DNA of 64,000 nucleotides from Pseudomonas alkylphenolica. GTDB taxonomy: Bacteria > Pseudomonadota > Gammaproteobacteria > Pseudomonadales > Pseudomonadaceae. The notes under the pieces were generated by a model. It did no database searches and was not told the DNA's origin. It saw only the letters and a list, made by a program, of their open reading frames with translations. The stretch covers positions 2,349,501 to 2,413,500 of the forward strand of contig NZ_CP009048.1 in the NCBI RefSeq assembly GCF_000746525.1, in the 5' to 3' direction. The translations under genes and the position numbers were made by a program. Positions 34,333 through 43,246 of this stretch are shown here, piece after piece; the first letter of the stretch is position 1; every line of letters starts with the position of its first letter.

Positions 34333-35150
34333 CCATCGAGCGTAATACCGACATCGAAATACGGCTGTTGATCGAGGCGATCTACCTCAAATACAGCTAT
34401 GACTTTCGGGACTACTCCGGTGCTTCGATCAAGCGCCGGATCCTGCATGCCGTGCGCCAGTTCGAGTGCAACACGGTCTCGGCGCTGCAGGAGCGGGTCC
34501 TGCACGATCCGGGCATGTTCATGCAGTTGCTGCAGTTCCTGACCATCCCGGTCAGCGAGATGTTTCGCGACCCGGAGCACTTTCTGGCGCTGCGCCGGGA
34601 GGTGGTGCCGCTGCTGCGTACCTGGCCGTCGCTGAAGGTCTGGGTTGCCGGTTGCAGCACCGGCGAGGAGGTTTACTCGCTGGCCATCCTGCTGCGCGAA
34701 GAGGGCTTGCTGGAGCGCACCATCATCTATGCCACCGACATCAACCCCAGTTCCCTGGACAAGGCCAAACAGGGCATCTACTCGATGCAGAACATGCGCG
34801 GCTACGCCGAGAACTACCGCAAAGCCGGTGGCCAGCGCGACTTCAGCGAGTACTACACCTGCGCCTACGGCAACGCCATTGTCGACAGCAGCCTGCGCGA
34901 CAACGTGACCTTCGCCGATCACAGCCTGGCCACCGACAGCGTATTTTCCGAAACCCAGCTGATCTCCTGCCGCAATGTGCTGATCTACTTCAACAAGACC
35001 TTGCAGGATCGTGCGTTCGGGCTGTTTCACGAATCGCTTTGTCACCGCGGCTTCCTGGTCCTGGGCAGCAAGGAAACCCTGGACTTTTCCGCCTATGCCG
35101 GGCAGTTCCAGGCCCTGGTCAAGCCAGAACGGATCTACCGTAAATCATGA
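34329..35150 (+). CDS. cheR: CheR-type protein-glutamate methyltransferase
   Basis: 273 residues. The N-terminal helical domain is followed by a SAM-dependent methyltransferase core (VWVAGCSTGEEVYSLAILL near 103-121, IIYATDINPSSLDKAKQGIY, ISCRNVLIYFNK). It starts at a TTG inside the kinase stop (TTGA overlap), a coupled start. There is no receptor, CheA or CheW gene nearby, so its substrate may be the upstream kinase or a distant chemoreceptor. Confidence 0.88.
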   Translation: MTIERNTDIEIRLLIEAIYLKYSYDFRDYSGASIKRRILHAVRQFECNTVSALQERVLHDPGMFMQLLQFLTIPVSEMFRDPEHFLALRREVVPLLRTWPSLKVWVAGCSTGEEVYSLAILLREEGLLERTIIYATDINPSSLDKAKQGIYSMQNMRGYAENYRKAGGQRDFSEYYTCAYGNAIVDSSLRDNVTFADHSLATDSVFSETQLISCRNVLIYFNKTLQDRAFGLFHESLCHRGFLVLGSKETLDFSAYAGQFQALVKPERIYRKS

Positions 35151-35722
35151 ACGGCATTCAGGCGATCACCTTGGGCGCCTCGGCCGGTGGCGTCAGTGCC
35201 TTGCTCAACCTGTTTCATGCCTTGCCGCTGGATTTCCGGATTCCGCTGGTGTGTGTACTGCACTTGCCGGATGACCGTCACAGCCAGCTGGCCGAGGTAT
35301 TCAGCCGTAGATTGGGGCGCCCGGTGACGGAGGCACGGGACAAACAGGAGGTAGCCCCCGGGATGATCTATTTCGCCGGGCCCGGTTATCACCTGTCGGT
35401 GGAACGCGACCGCAGCTTTTCCTTGAGCCAGGAGGAGCGGGTGTATTTCTCCCGGCCTTCAATCGACATCCTGTTCGCATCCGCCGCCGATGCCTATGGC
35501 CCGGCGTTGCTCGGTGTGCTGTTGACCGGGGCCAACGAAGACGGTGCCGATGGCCTGGCGCAGATCAAGCAGTCCGGCGGCCACACCATCGTTCAGGACC
35601 CGCGCGAGGCGCAGGTCGCCACTATGCCGAAAGCGGCGCTGGCCCTGCACCACCCAGACTACATACTGCCGTTGCACGGCATCGGGCAATTGCTCGCCAA
35701 GCTGGAATTCACTGAATGCTAA
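35147..35722 (+). CDS. cheB: CheB-type methylesterase without receiver domain
   Basis: 191 residues, only the C-terminal esterase/deamidase domain of CheB. The catalytic triad is visible as Ser12 (LGASAGGV), His39 (VLHLP) and Asp in LTGANEDGADG near 130. With no fused receiver it cannot be switched by CheA directly. The start overlaps cheR by 4 bp. Confidence 0.88.
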   Translation: MNGIQAITLGASAGGVSALLNLFHALPLDFRIPLVCVLHLPDDRHSQLAEVFSRRLGRPVTEARDKQEVAPGMIYFAGPGYHLSVERDRSFSLSQEERVYFSRPSIDILFASAADAYGPALLGVLLTGANEDGADGLAQIKQSGGHTIVQDPREAQVATMPKAALALHHPDYILPLHGIGQLLAKLEFTEC

Positions 35723-36897
35723 GCCACATCCAAGCCAAACTGCTGATCGTCGACGACCTGCCGGAAAACCTGCTGGCGCTGCAGGCGCTGGTCAAGGGCA
35801 GCGACCGCGAGGTGTATCAGGCACAGTCCGCCGACCAGGCGCTGTCACTGCTGCTTGAACATGAGTTCGCCCTGGCCATTCTCGATGTGCAGATGCCGGG
35901 CATGAACGGTTTCGAGCTGGCCGAGCTGATGCGCGGCACAGAGAAGACCAAGAACATCCCGATCGTCTTTGTCAGCGCTGCCGGGCGTGAGATGAACTAT
36001 GCCTTCAAAGGCTATGAAAGTGGTGCGGTGGACTTTTTGCACAAGCCGCTGGACAACCAGGCGGTGAAAAGCAAAGTGGCGGTGTTTGTCGACCTGTTCC
36101 GCCAGCGCAAGGCCCTTGATCAGCAACTGCAGGCGCTGGAGCGCAGCCGGGAAGAACAGGAGCAGTTGCTGACCCAACTGCAGGTCACCCGTCGTGAGCT
36201 GGAACACGCGGTGCGCATGCGCGACGATTTCATGTCGATTGTCTCCCATGAGGTGCGCACGCCGCTCAACGGCCTGATCCTGGAAACCCAGCTGCGCAAG
36301 TTGCATCTGGCCCAGGACAACGCTGATGCCTTCACCCTGGACAAGATGCGCGCGATGGTCGAGCGCGATGAACGTCAGATCAACAGCCTGATCCGTCTGA
36401 TCGAAGACATGCTCGATGTGTCGCGGATCCGCACCGGCAAGTTGTCGATCCGTCCCAGTCAGTTCGACCTGACGCAGCTGGTCGCTGGGCTGGTCGAGAA
36501 CTTCGCCGCCCAGGCTGCGGCGGCGGGCTCGCTGATCGAGTTCAAGGCCGAGGCGCCATTGATGGGGGTGTGGGATGAGTTTCGTATTGAACAGGTGGTG
36601 GCCAATCTGCTGACCAATGCGCTGCGTTATGGGGCCAGGCATCCGGTCCGGGTGCGTGCCTTTGAGCTGCAGGGGTTGGCGTGTATCGAGGTTCGCGATC
36701 AGGGCATTGGTATCAGTGCGCAGAATCAGCAACGCATTTTTCAGCAGTTCGAGCGGGTGGCGTCGAATCCGGGGAATGCAGGGCTGGGGCTGGGGTTGTA
36801 CATCTCGGAGCAGATTGTCCTGGCCCACGGCGGCAGCATTGATGTAGAGAGTATCGAGGGGCAGGGGGCGACGTTTACGGTGCGTCTGCCTCTGTAA
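35716..36897 (+). CDS. Receiver-histidine kinase hybrid
   Basis: 393 residues. An N-terminal receiver (D57 in ILDVQMPGMNG) leads through a coiled coil (about 130-165) into HisKA (His178 in IVSHEVRTPLNG) and HATPase_c (VRDQGIGIS, GLGLGLYISEQI). There is no membrane segment, so it is cytoplasmic. It may take phosphate from the large hybrid kinase and act as a second relay node. It is the last gene of the operon and a REP pair follows. Confidence 0.9.
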   Translation: MLSHIQAKLLIVDDLPENLLALQALVKGSDREVYQAQSADQALSLLLEHEFALAILDVQMPGMNGFELAELMRGTEKTKNIPIVFVSAAGREMNYAFKGYESGAVDFLHKPLDNQAVKSKVAVFVDLFRQRKALDQQLQALERSREEQEQLLTQLQVTRRELEHAVRMRDDFMSIVSHEVRTPLNGLILETQLRKLHLAQDNADAFTLDKMRAMVERDERQINSLIRLIEDMLDVSRIRTGKLSIRPSQFDLTQLVAGLVENFAAQAAAAGSLIEFKAEAPLMGVWDEFRIEQVVANLLTNALRYGARHPVRVRAFELQGLACIEVRDQGIGISAQNQQRIFQQFERVASNPGNAGLGLGLYISEQIVLAHGGSIDVESIEGQGATFTVRLPL

Positions 36898-36915
36898 CGG
36901 GGAGCGACTGCCCAG

Positions 36916-36988
36916 GGTGGGAGCGGGCTTGCCCCGCGATTGCGGGCTGCCAGTCACATCCGATCGCGGGGCAAGCCCGCTCCCACCG
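36916..36988. repeat. REP inverted pair
   Basis: GGGAGCGGGCTTGCCCCGCG and its inverted copy lie between the convergent kinase and TetR genes, 18 bp after the kinase stop. The location suits a shared 3' end structure. Confidence 0.93.
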
Positions 36989-37003
36989 GGGGGCTGGTTT
37001 CGA

Positions 37004-37597
37004 TCACACCATGGTATTAAGGCTTTCGCCGCGCAAGGTCCGTTCGATCCCGCCCATCAACATGCTTTCCATCAGCGCCAGGCCTTGGGCCTGAGGCAAC
37101 TGCGATGCCTGCAGCCAGCTGGGCAGGCTGTTGAGCAGGTTGGCAATCACATGGGCAGTAGCGGCCAGGGCCTGGCCGCGCAAGGTCGACTTGGGCACGA
37201 TCAGACGCAGCAGCGACGCTTCGTACTGTTGGCGCAATTGACCGATTCGCGCCTGCTGGTCAGGGGTCAGGCAGCAGAGATCGCGCTTGGCCAGACGGAA
37301 CTGCAACGGGCGCTCGGCATGCAACGCCCAGTGTGCGGCAATCACTTCAGTCAGGGTTTGCTGGTGAACGCGGCGGCCCTGGTTGAGGGTGGCAAGCAGT
37401 TCTTCGTAGACCTCTTCGATCAGGTCGTACAACAGGTCCTGCTTGCTGGGGAAGTGGTGATACAACGCCCCCGCCGTCAAACCCAGATGGCTGGCCAGCT
37501 CGCGCATGCTGACCTGGCCAAAGCCCTTTTCGGCAAACAGCGCCAGGGCCCTGTCACGCCGCTCTTCAAAGTTCGCACAACGCAAAGCGGCGTCCAT
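37004..37597 (-). CDS. TetR-family transcriptional regulator
   Basis: 197 residues. The N-terminal helix-turn-helix (MRELASHLGLTAGALYHHFPSKQDLLYDLI, about 30-60) is classical TetR. The ligand domain is helical, with no recognisable ligand. It lies 11 bp downstream of the dehydrogenase gene, in the thiolase operon, and probably controls that operon in response to a CoA-thioester or related metabolite (inference). Confidence 0.88.
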   Translation of the reverse strand: MDAALRCANFEERRDRALALFAEKGFGQVSMRELASHLGLTAGALYHHFPSKQDLLYDLIEEVYEELLATLNQGRRVHQQTLTEVIAAHWALHAERPLQFRLAKRDLCCLTPDQQARIGQLRQQYEASLLRLIVPKSTLRGQALAATAHVIANLLNSLPSWLQASQLPQAQGLALMESMLMGGIERTLRGESLNTMV

Positions 37598-37608
37598 CGG
37601 GTCGCTCC

Positions 37609-38457
37609 TCAGTAGGTGAAGAAACCGCGACCGCTCTTGCGACCCAGGTAGCCGGCGGCAACCATTTCCTTGAGCAGGGGGGCAGGGCGGTATTTGCTGT
37701 CGTTATAGCCTTCGTGGAAGGCCTCCATGATGGCCAGCAGGGTATCCAGGCCAATCAGGTCGGCCAGGGCCAGCGGGCCGATCGGCTGGTTGCAGCCAAG
37801 ACGCATGCCGGTGTCGATGTCTTCGGCACTGGCCAGGCCTTCCTGGAACACGAAGATCGCTTCGTTGATCATCGGCACCAGGATGCGATTGACCACAAAG
37901 CCCGGGCGGTTGCCGGCGCTGATCGGCGTTTTGCCAACCTGCTCGGTCAGGGCCAGGGCCTTGGCGTAGGTGGCATCGCTGGTTTGCAGGCCGCGAATGA
38001 TCTCGACCAGGGCCATCATCGGCACCGGGTTGAAGAAGTGCACACCAATAAAGCGCTCAGGCTGGCTGACCGCCGCACCCAATTGCGTGATCGACAGCGA
38101 CGAGGTGTTGGTGGCGATCACGCAGTCGCTACTGACGCTGGCAGCGATCTGCTGGAGGATGCGCAGTTTGAGTTCGAGGTTTTCAGTAGCAGCCTCGATC
38201 ACCAGTTGCGCCTGTTGCAGCTGGGCGTAGTCGGTGCTGGTGCGGATGCGCGCCACCGCGGCTTCGGCAGCTTCGGCGGTCAGAGTCTGTTTGCTGACCT
38301 GACGCTCCAGGTTCTTGCGCAAGGTGGCCAGGCCGCGCTCCAGCGCGGCGTCGGACACATCGATCAGAGTGACCTGGTAACCGGCCACTGCACACACCTG
38401 GGCAATGCCGTTGCCCATGGTGCCTGCGCCGATGACTGCAATGTTTTGAATACTCAC
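37609..38457 (-). CDS. 3-hydroxyacyl-CoA (3-hydroxybutyryl-CoA) dehydrogenase
   Basis: 282 residues. An NAD-binding Rossmann motif (IAVIGAGTMGNGIAQ, residues 5-19) is followed by the catalytic FFNPVPMM region with His just before it (GVHFFNP near 140) and a helical dimer domain (GNRPGFVVNRIL). This is the single-function short form, as in butyrate or PHB-type metabolism. The GTG at 38457 is used, with CAGGAG upstream. The thiolase lies 17 bp upstream. Together they interconvert acetyl-CoA, acetoacetyl-CoA and 3-hydroxyacyl-CoA. Confidence 0.9.
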   Translation of the reverse strand: MSIQNIAVIGAGTMGNGIAQVCAVAGYQVTLIDVSDAALERGLATLRKNLERQVSKQTLTAEAAEAAVARIRTSTDYAQLQQAQLVIEAATENLELKLRILQQIAASVSSDCVIATNTSSLSITQLGAAVSQPERFIGVHFFNPVPMMALVEIIRGLQTSDATYAKALALTEQVGKTPISAGNRPGFVVNRILVPMINEAIFVFQEGLASAEDIDTGMRLGCNQPIGPLALADLIGLDTLLAIMEAFHEGYNDSKYRPAPLLKEMVAAGYLGRKSGRGFFTY

Positions 38458-38474
38458 CTTGAAAACTCCTGGGT

Positions 38475-39659
38475 TCAGACGCGCTCGAAGACCACGGCGA
38501 TGCCTTGGCCGCCGCCGATGCACATGGTCGCCAGTGCGTAGCGGCCTTCAATACGCTGCAGCTCGTGGATGGCCTTGGTGGCGATGATTGCGCCGGTAGC
38601 ACCGACCGGGTGGCCGAGGGAAATACCCGAACCGTTGGGGTTGACCTTCTCCGGATCAAAGCCCAGTTCAGCGGCGACGGCGCAGGCCTGGGCGGCGAAG
38701 GCTTCGTTGGACTCGATGACGTCCAGATCGGCGACAGTCAGGCCAGCCTTTTCCAGAGCCTTGCGGGTGGCCGGGACCGGGCCCAGACCCATCAGCTCAG
38801 GCTCGACGCCCGCATGGGCGTAGGCCACCAGGCGTGCCAACGGCTTGAGGCCATGGCGTTTGACGAAGTCACCGGTGGCCAGCACCAGAGCGCCAGCGCC
38901 GTCGTTCAGGCCGCTGGCATTGCCGGCGGTGACGGTGCCGTCTTTCTTGAAGGCGGGTTTCATGCCGGCCAGTTGTTCGGTGGTGACTGCGCCACGCACG
39001 TGCTCGTCGATTTCAAAGCGCACGGTACCTTTGCGGCTTGGGATATCGATCGGCACGATCTGGCTGTTGAAACGGCCTTCGGCAATCGCGCGGGCGGCGC
39101 GCTGCTGGCTGACCAGGGCCAGTTCGTCCTGCATCTGACGGGTGATGCCATTGCGCTCGGCAACGTTTTCGGCGGTGATACCCATGTGGAAACCGGCGAA
39201 CGGGTCGTGCAGGGCGCCGAGCATGTAGTCCACGCCTTGCAGATCACCCATGCGCGCACCCCAGCGGGCTTGCGGCAGCAGATAAGGACCACGGCTCATG
39301 GATTCGGCACCGGCGGCTACAACCACCTCGGCATCACCCAGCAGCAGGCTCTGGGCGGCGGAAACAATGGCCTGCAGGCCCGAACCGCAGAGGCGGTTGA
39401 CGTTGAAGGCGGGGGTTTCCTTGGGGATACCGGCATTCATGGCGGCCACACGCGACAGGTAGGCATCGCGGGCTTCGGTTGGGATCACGTTACCCATGAC
39501 CATATGGCCGATCTGCTCAGGCGCCACACCGGCGCGCTCGATGGCGGCGCGGGTCACTGCCGTGGCCAGGTCAGCCAGAGGCAGGTCCTTGAGGGTGCCG
39601 CCAAAGGTGCCAATAGCCGAACGGACGGCGCTGATTACGTAGATTTCCGGGGTGCTCAT
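38475..39659 (-). CDS. Acetyl-CoA acetyltransferase (thiolase)
   Basis: 394 residues. The nucleophilic Cys sits in NRLCGSGLQAI near 89, the His in SLGHPVGATGA near 350, and the acid-base Cys in CIGGGQG near 380. All thiolase II signatures are intact. GGAGTC precedes the ATG at 39659. It heads the operon with the dehydrogenase and TetR genes and is divergent from an AraC regulator. Confidence 0.92.
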   Translation of the reverse strand: MSTPEIYVISAVRSAIGTFGGTLKDLPLADLATAVTRAAIERAGVAPEQIGHMVMGNVIPTEARDAYLSRVAAMNAGIPKETPAFNVNRLCGSGLQAIVSAAQSLLLGDAEVVVAAGAESMSRGPYLLPQARWGARMGDLQGVDYMLGALHDPFAGFHMGITAENVAERNGITRQMQDELALVSQQRAARAIAEGRFNSQIVPIDIPSRKGTVRFEIDEHVRGAVTTEQLAGMKPAFKKDGTVTAGNASGLNDGAGALVLATGDFVKRHGLKPLARLVAYAHAGVEPELMGLGPVPATRKALEKAGLTVADLDVIESNEAFAAQACAVAAELGFDPEKVNPNGSGISLGHPVGATGAIIATKAIHELQRIEGRYALATMCIGGGQGIAVVFERV

Positions 39660-39826
39660 GATCGACTCCAGTGTGCGAAAGCATGGCGGGGCGGGGGCAG
39701 GCTCTGAGAGAATGCACGCCAAGCCAGTTCAGGTTGTCATCGAGTCTAGGCAAAGCCTTTCGCCGGGCCTATGCCATAACTGTTCACTGAGTCTGGTATT
39801 TTTTGCCATACCTTGCGGAATCCGCC

Positions 39827-40840
39827 ATGCGGGAAAACGATACAGTCGCGGTTTACTTCGTCCATAGCATGTTGCACGCCCTGCGCGACCAGCCGCAGCG
39901 GGCGCAGGCTTTGTTGCGCGAGGCCGGTATCGATCCGGCAGTGCTCGGGACCGTGGGGGCCCGGGTGCCGGCCACCGCCTTTACCCGGCTCTGGTTGATC
40001 CTGATCCAGGACCTGGACGACGAATTCTTCAATCTCGACAGCCATGGCATGCCGACCGGCAGTTTTGCCCTGATCTGCCGTGGTCTGATTCAGGAACCGA
40101 CCCTGGAAAAAGCCCTGCGCCAGTGCCTGAGCTATTTCGGTCTGTTCTTGCGTGACATTCATGCCAGCTTGTCGATCAAGGGCGCGCGGGCGGTGATCAG
40201 CGTGCAGTCACGAATCGAAGATCCAGTGACCCGGGTGTATGCCGATGAGACTTTTCTGGCCTTGGTGATCAGCCTGTTGTGCTGGCTGGGCGGGCAACGC
40301 CTGGTCATCGATCGCACCGCGCTGACGGATATGCGCCCGGCGCAGGACGATGATCCGCTGCTCTGGGGCCCCAATCTGCAGTTGGGGGCGGGCGTGAGCG
40401 AGATTGAATTTGCCGCTGACTATCTGCGTTTGCCGGTGATCCAGGACCTCGCCGGGCTCAAGACGTTTCTACGCAGTGCCCCGCAATGGCTGGTGATTCG
40501 CTACCGCAATCACAGCGGCCAGGTGGCCCAGATATACCGCTACCTGCGTGAGCGTGATCAGGGCCAATGGCCAACGCTGGTGGCTATGGCCAAGCGCCAG
40601 GGCCTGAGTGCCAGCAGTTTCCGCCGGCAGCTGGAACGTGAAGGCCGCTCGTTCCAGCAGATCAAGGATGAAGTACGCCGCGCCACAGCCTTCGAATGCC
40701 TGCGCGAAACCGACATGAGCATTGCCGAGATCGCTGAACGCACCGGGTTCCAGGAACCCAGCGCGTTCCACCGCGCGTTCAAGAAGTGGACCGGCGAAAG
40801 TCCGGGTGGTTATCGGTTACGCATGGCTACCCGGCGTTAG
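39827..40840 (+). CDS. AraC-family regulator with arabinose-binding-like N-terminus
   Basis: 337 residues. The N-terminal half fits the PF12625-type sensor of AraC regulators (LREAGIDPAVLG, FFNLDSHGMPTGSF). The C-terminal double helix-turn-helix has RQGLSASSFRRQLEREGRSF and IAERTGFQEPSAFHRAFKKW. The ATG at 39827 is preferred; a TTG 24 bp upstream is possible. Divergent from the thiolase operon, it is probably its activator. The 3' end overlaps the convergent lyase gene by 24 bp. Confidence 0.87.
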   Translation: MRENDTVAVYFVHSMLHALRDQPQRAQALLREAGIDPAVLGTVGARVPATAFTRLWLILIQDLDDEFFNLDSHGMPTGSFALICRGLIQEPTLEKALRQCLSYFGLFLRDIHASLSIKGARAVISVQSRIEDPVTRVYADETFLALVISLLCWLGGQRLVIDRTALTDMRPAQDDDPLLWGPNLQLGAGVSEIEFAADYLRLPVIQDLAGLKTFLRSAPQWLVIRYRNHSGQVAQIYRYLRERDQGQWPTLVAMAKRQGLSASSFRRQLEREGRSFQQIKDEVRRATAFECLRETDMSIAEIAERTGFQEPSAFHRAFKKWTGESPGGYRLRMATRR

Positions 40841-41719
40841 CAGGTCGTCCAGCAATGCGCGCAGATGATCCTGTCCAGCCTGGTTCAGGGCGAATACCGG
40901 CCGCCGAGGCTCGCCTACTGGCAAGCCGCGTATGGCCAGGCCGGCTTTGACCGTAGCAGGCAGGCCTGCCTTGAGGATGAAGTCAAGCAGCGGCAACTGA
41001 CGGTAGAACACCGACTTGGCGGTTTTCAGGTCGTTGCAGACGATGGCCTTGTACAGGGCCTGGTTGAGTTCGGGAATCAGGTTCGCCGCCGCGGTGCACC
41101 AGCCACTGGCACCGGCGATGAACGCTTCCAGGGCCAGCGGGTTGCAACCGTTGTAGAACGGCACCTTGCCTTCACCGAGCAGTTGCAGCTTGTGCATGCG
41201 TTGAATGTCGCCGGTGCTCTCCTTGACCATGGTGACGTTTTCAACCTCGCGCACGATGCGCAGGATCAGTTCCACCGACATGTCGGTGCCGCTGGTGGCG
41301 GGGTTGTTGTAGAGCATGATCGGCACGTCGATGCTGGCGCCGATAGCACGGTAGTGCTCGAAGATTTCTGCTTCGCTGAGTTTCCAGTACGCCGTTGGCA
41401 AGACCATCACCGCATCGGCGCCATGGGCCTGGGCAAAGCGTGCACGGCGGATGGCGCCGGCAGTGGTCAGGTCCGAGACACTGACGATGGTTGGCACTCG
41501 GCCTGCGATGTGGGCGAGGCTGAACTCGGTGGCCTGGTCCCATTCCCGATCACTCAGGTAGGCGCCTTCACCGGTGCTGCCCAGCGGGGCGATGGCATGC
41601 ACGCCACCGGCGATCAGGCGGTCGATGGACTGGCCCAGGGCAGGCAGGTCAAGGTGCTGGCCGTCGCTGCTGAACGGGGTGATGGTGTAGCCGATGATGC
41701 CGTGGAATTTCGTGGTCAT
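40817..41719 (-). CDS. Dihydrodipicolinate synthase-family aldolase/lyase
   Basis: 300 residues, a class I aldolase TIM barrel. GSTGEGAYLS near 47-56, the YNNPATSGTD loop with Tyr near 137, and a Schiff-base Lys in MVKESTGD near 165 are typical of DapA/NanA-like enzymes. It is unlikely to be the housekeeping DapA, given its pairing with a class II aldolase gene. It probably cleaves or forms a pyruvate-derived 2-oxo acid. The substrate is unknown. Confidence 0.85.
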   Translation of the reverse strand: MTTKFHGIIGYTITPFSSDGQHLDLPALGQSIDRLIAGGVHAIAPLGSTGEGAYLSDREWDQATEFSLAHIAGRVPTIVSVSDLTTAGAIRRARFAQAHGADAVMVLPTAYWKLSEAEIFEHYRAIGASIDVPIMLYNNPATSGTDMSVELILRIVREVENVTMVKESTGDIQRMHKLQLLGEGKVPFYNGCNPLALEAFIAGASGWCTAAANLIPELNQALYKAIVCNDLKTAKSVFYRQLPLLDFILKAGLPATVKAGLAIRGLPVGEPRRPVFALNQAGQDHLRALLDDLLTPGSHA

Positions 41720-41756
41720 GAAACGTACTCCGCAAGTAAGGCAAAAGGGCGAACAA

Positions 41757-42539
41757 TCAGTTCAGGCAGTCGGCATGCACCCGCAGGCACTGCCGCGCAT
41801 AGTAGTTGAAGGCGGCGCTGTGGCGTTTTGGCCGGGAGATCCAGTCGTGGGCTTCGCGGCCCAGCGCCGGCTCGATCGGTTTGACTTCGCCTGCGGCCAT
41901 CGCCAGCAACTGCAGCTTGGCCGCACGCTCGATCAACTGGGCGATGACACAGGCTTCCTCGATGCTGGTGCCGGTGGACAACTGGCCATGGTGCGAGAGC
42001 AGGATGGCGCGTTTGTCGCCTAGCGCTGCGCTGATGATTTCACCTTCTTCGTTGCCGACCGGCACCCCGGGCCAGGCTTCAAGAAAGGCGCAGTCTTCAT
42101 ACAGTGGGCACAGGTCCATGTGCGAAACCTGCAGCGGCACTTCCAGCATCGACAGCGCGGCGACATGGGTAGGGTGGGTGTGGATGATGCAGTTCACATC
42201 CGGGCGTGCCCGGTACACCCAGCTGTGGAAGCGGTTGGCCGGGTTGGGCATGCCCTGGCCTTCGAGCACTTCGAGGTCTTCATTGACCAGCAACAGGTTG
42301 CTGGCGGTGATTTCGTCGAAGCCCAGCCCCAGTTGTTGGGTGTAGAAGGTGCCCGGTTGTGGCCCGCGGGTACTGATTTGCCCGGCCAGGCCCGAGTCGT
42401 GGCCATTGTCGAAGAGAATTCGACAGGTCAGGGCCAGCTTTTCCCGTGCAGTCCACGTATTATCGGCAAGCGAGCCTTGCATCTGTGTAAGGGCCTGCTT
42501 GATCAGTTGGTCCTTGGGCAATGCCAGAGTCTTGGCCAT
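41757..42539 (-). CDS. Class II aldolase/adducin-family protein
   Basis: 260 residues. HSWVYRARPDVNCIIHTHPTHVAAL near 105-129 holds the HxH metal-site pattern, and LLSHHGQLSTGTSIEEA near 185 gives a further His. This is the fuculose-phosphate aldolase/adducin fold. It is the first gene of a pair with the DHDPS-like enzyme, 37 bp apart, and is divergent from the XRE-cupin regulator. The substrate is unknown. Confidence 0.86.
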   Translation of the reverse strand: MAKTLALPKDQLIKQALTQMQGSLADNTWTAREKLALTCRILFDNGHDSGLAGQISTRGPQPGTFYTQQLGLGFDEITASNLLLVNEDLEVLEGQGMPNPANRFHSWVYRARPDVNCIIHTHPTHVAALSMLEVPLQVSHMDLCPLYEDCAFLEAWPGVPVGNEEGEIISAALGDKRAILLSHHGQLSTGTSIEEACVIAQLIERAAKLQLLAMAAGEVKPIEPALGREAHDWISRPKRHSAAFNYYARQCLRVHADCLN

Positions 42540-42617
42540 GGGGATATCCTCGATGGTGTAGAGAAATGTCAGGCTGGCCCGCCCCGGTTACTTGGAAGGT
42601 GAAGGGGCGGTTAAGCA

Positions 42618-42655
42618 AATGACACAAAAAAGGATAAATGACACAATGTGTCATT
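42618..42655. promoter_or_regulatory. Probable operator of the XRE-cupin regulator
   Basis: AATGACACAATGTGTCATT (42637-42655) is a perfect 9-1-9 inverted repeat, and a third copy of the half-site AATGACACA lies 19 bp upstream at 42618-42626. It sits between the divergent aldolase and regulator genes, 44 bp before the regulator ATG. Confidence 0.65.
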
Positions 42656-42698
42656 AGCAAGAAAAAGCTTGCCCGTGGCACTGGGAAAATTGCACCAC

Positions 42699-43241
42699 AT
42701 GTCTATCCGATTGAAATTGCTGAGAAAAAAACTGGGGATTACCTTGGAGGTGCTGGCCGAGAAGTCCGGCATGACCAAGAGTTATCTTTCCAAGGTCGAG
42801 CGTGGCCTGAACACGCCGTCGATTGCCGCTGCGCTGAAGCTGGCGCGGGCGCTGAGTGTCAATGTCGAAGAGCTGTTTGCCGAAGATGCGCCCGGCCAGG
42901 CCCGCTTTAGCCTGGTACGCAGCGGTGAGCGCCAGGCACTTTCCGGGAGCGCTCAGGGCCCGGGCTATGCGGTGTTGGCCAACCATATCGGCAGCCGCAG
43001 CTTGCTGCCGTTCATCATCAGCCCACCCGCCGATTTCAGCGACTCGACCTTCAAGGAGCACCTGGGCGAGGAGTTTCTGTTTGTTCACGAAGGCCAGGTG
43101 GAAGTGGACTTCATGAGTGAGCGGGTCATCCTCGAACGTGGTGATGCGCTGTACTTCAACGCCCAGACGCCGCATCGTCTGCGCTCGCTGGGCGAGGTGC
43201 AGGCGCAATTGCTGGTGGTGGTGCATGACGCCGAAGGCTGA
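42699..43241 (+). CDS. XRE-family regulator with cupin sensor domain
   Basis: 180 residues. The helix-turn-helix spans about 5-60 (LEVLAEKSGMTKSYLSKVERGLNTPS). A C-terminal cupin barrel (about 105-175, EEFLFVHEGQVEVDF, ERGDALYFNAQTPHRL) would bind a small ligand or metal. The ATG at 42699 gives the family-typical start; a GTG at 42648 would lie inside the palindromic operator and is rejected. It probably represses the divergent aldolase-lyase pair and itself. Confidence 0.87.
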   Translation: MSIRLKLLRKKLGITLEVLAEKSGMTKSYLSKVERGLNTPSIAAALKLARALSVNVEELFAEDAPGQARFSLVRSGERQALSGSAQGPGYAVLANHIGSRSLLPFIISPPADFSDSTFKEHLGEEFLFVHEGQVEVDFMSERVILERGDALYFNAQTPHRLRSLGEVQAQLLVVVHDAEG

Positions 43242-43246
43242 AGTCG

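Noticed and set aside
42648..42698. Upstream GTG start adding 17 residues to the XRE-cupin regulator
   Set aside because: The GTG is inside the palindromic operator, and the family normally begins at the ATG at 42699.
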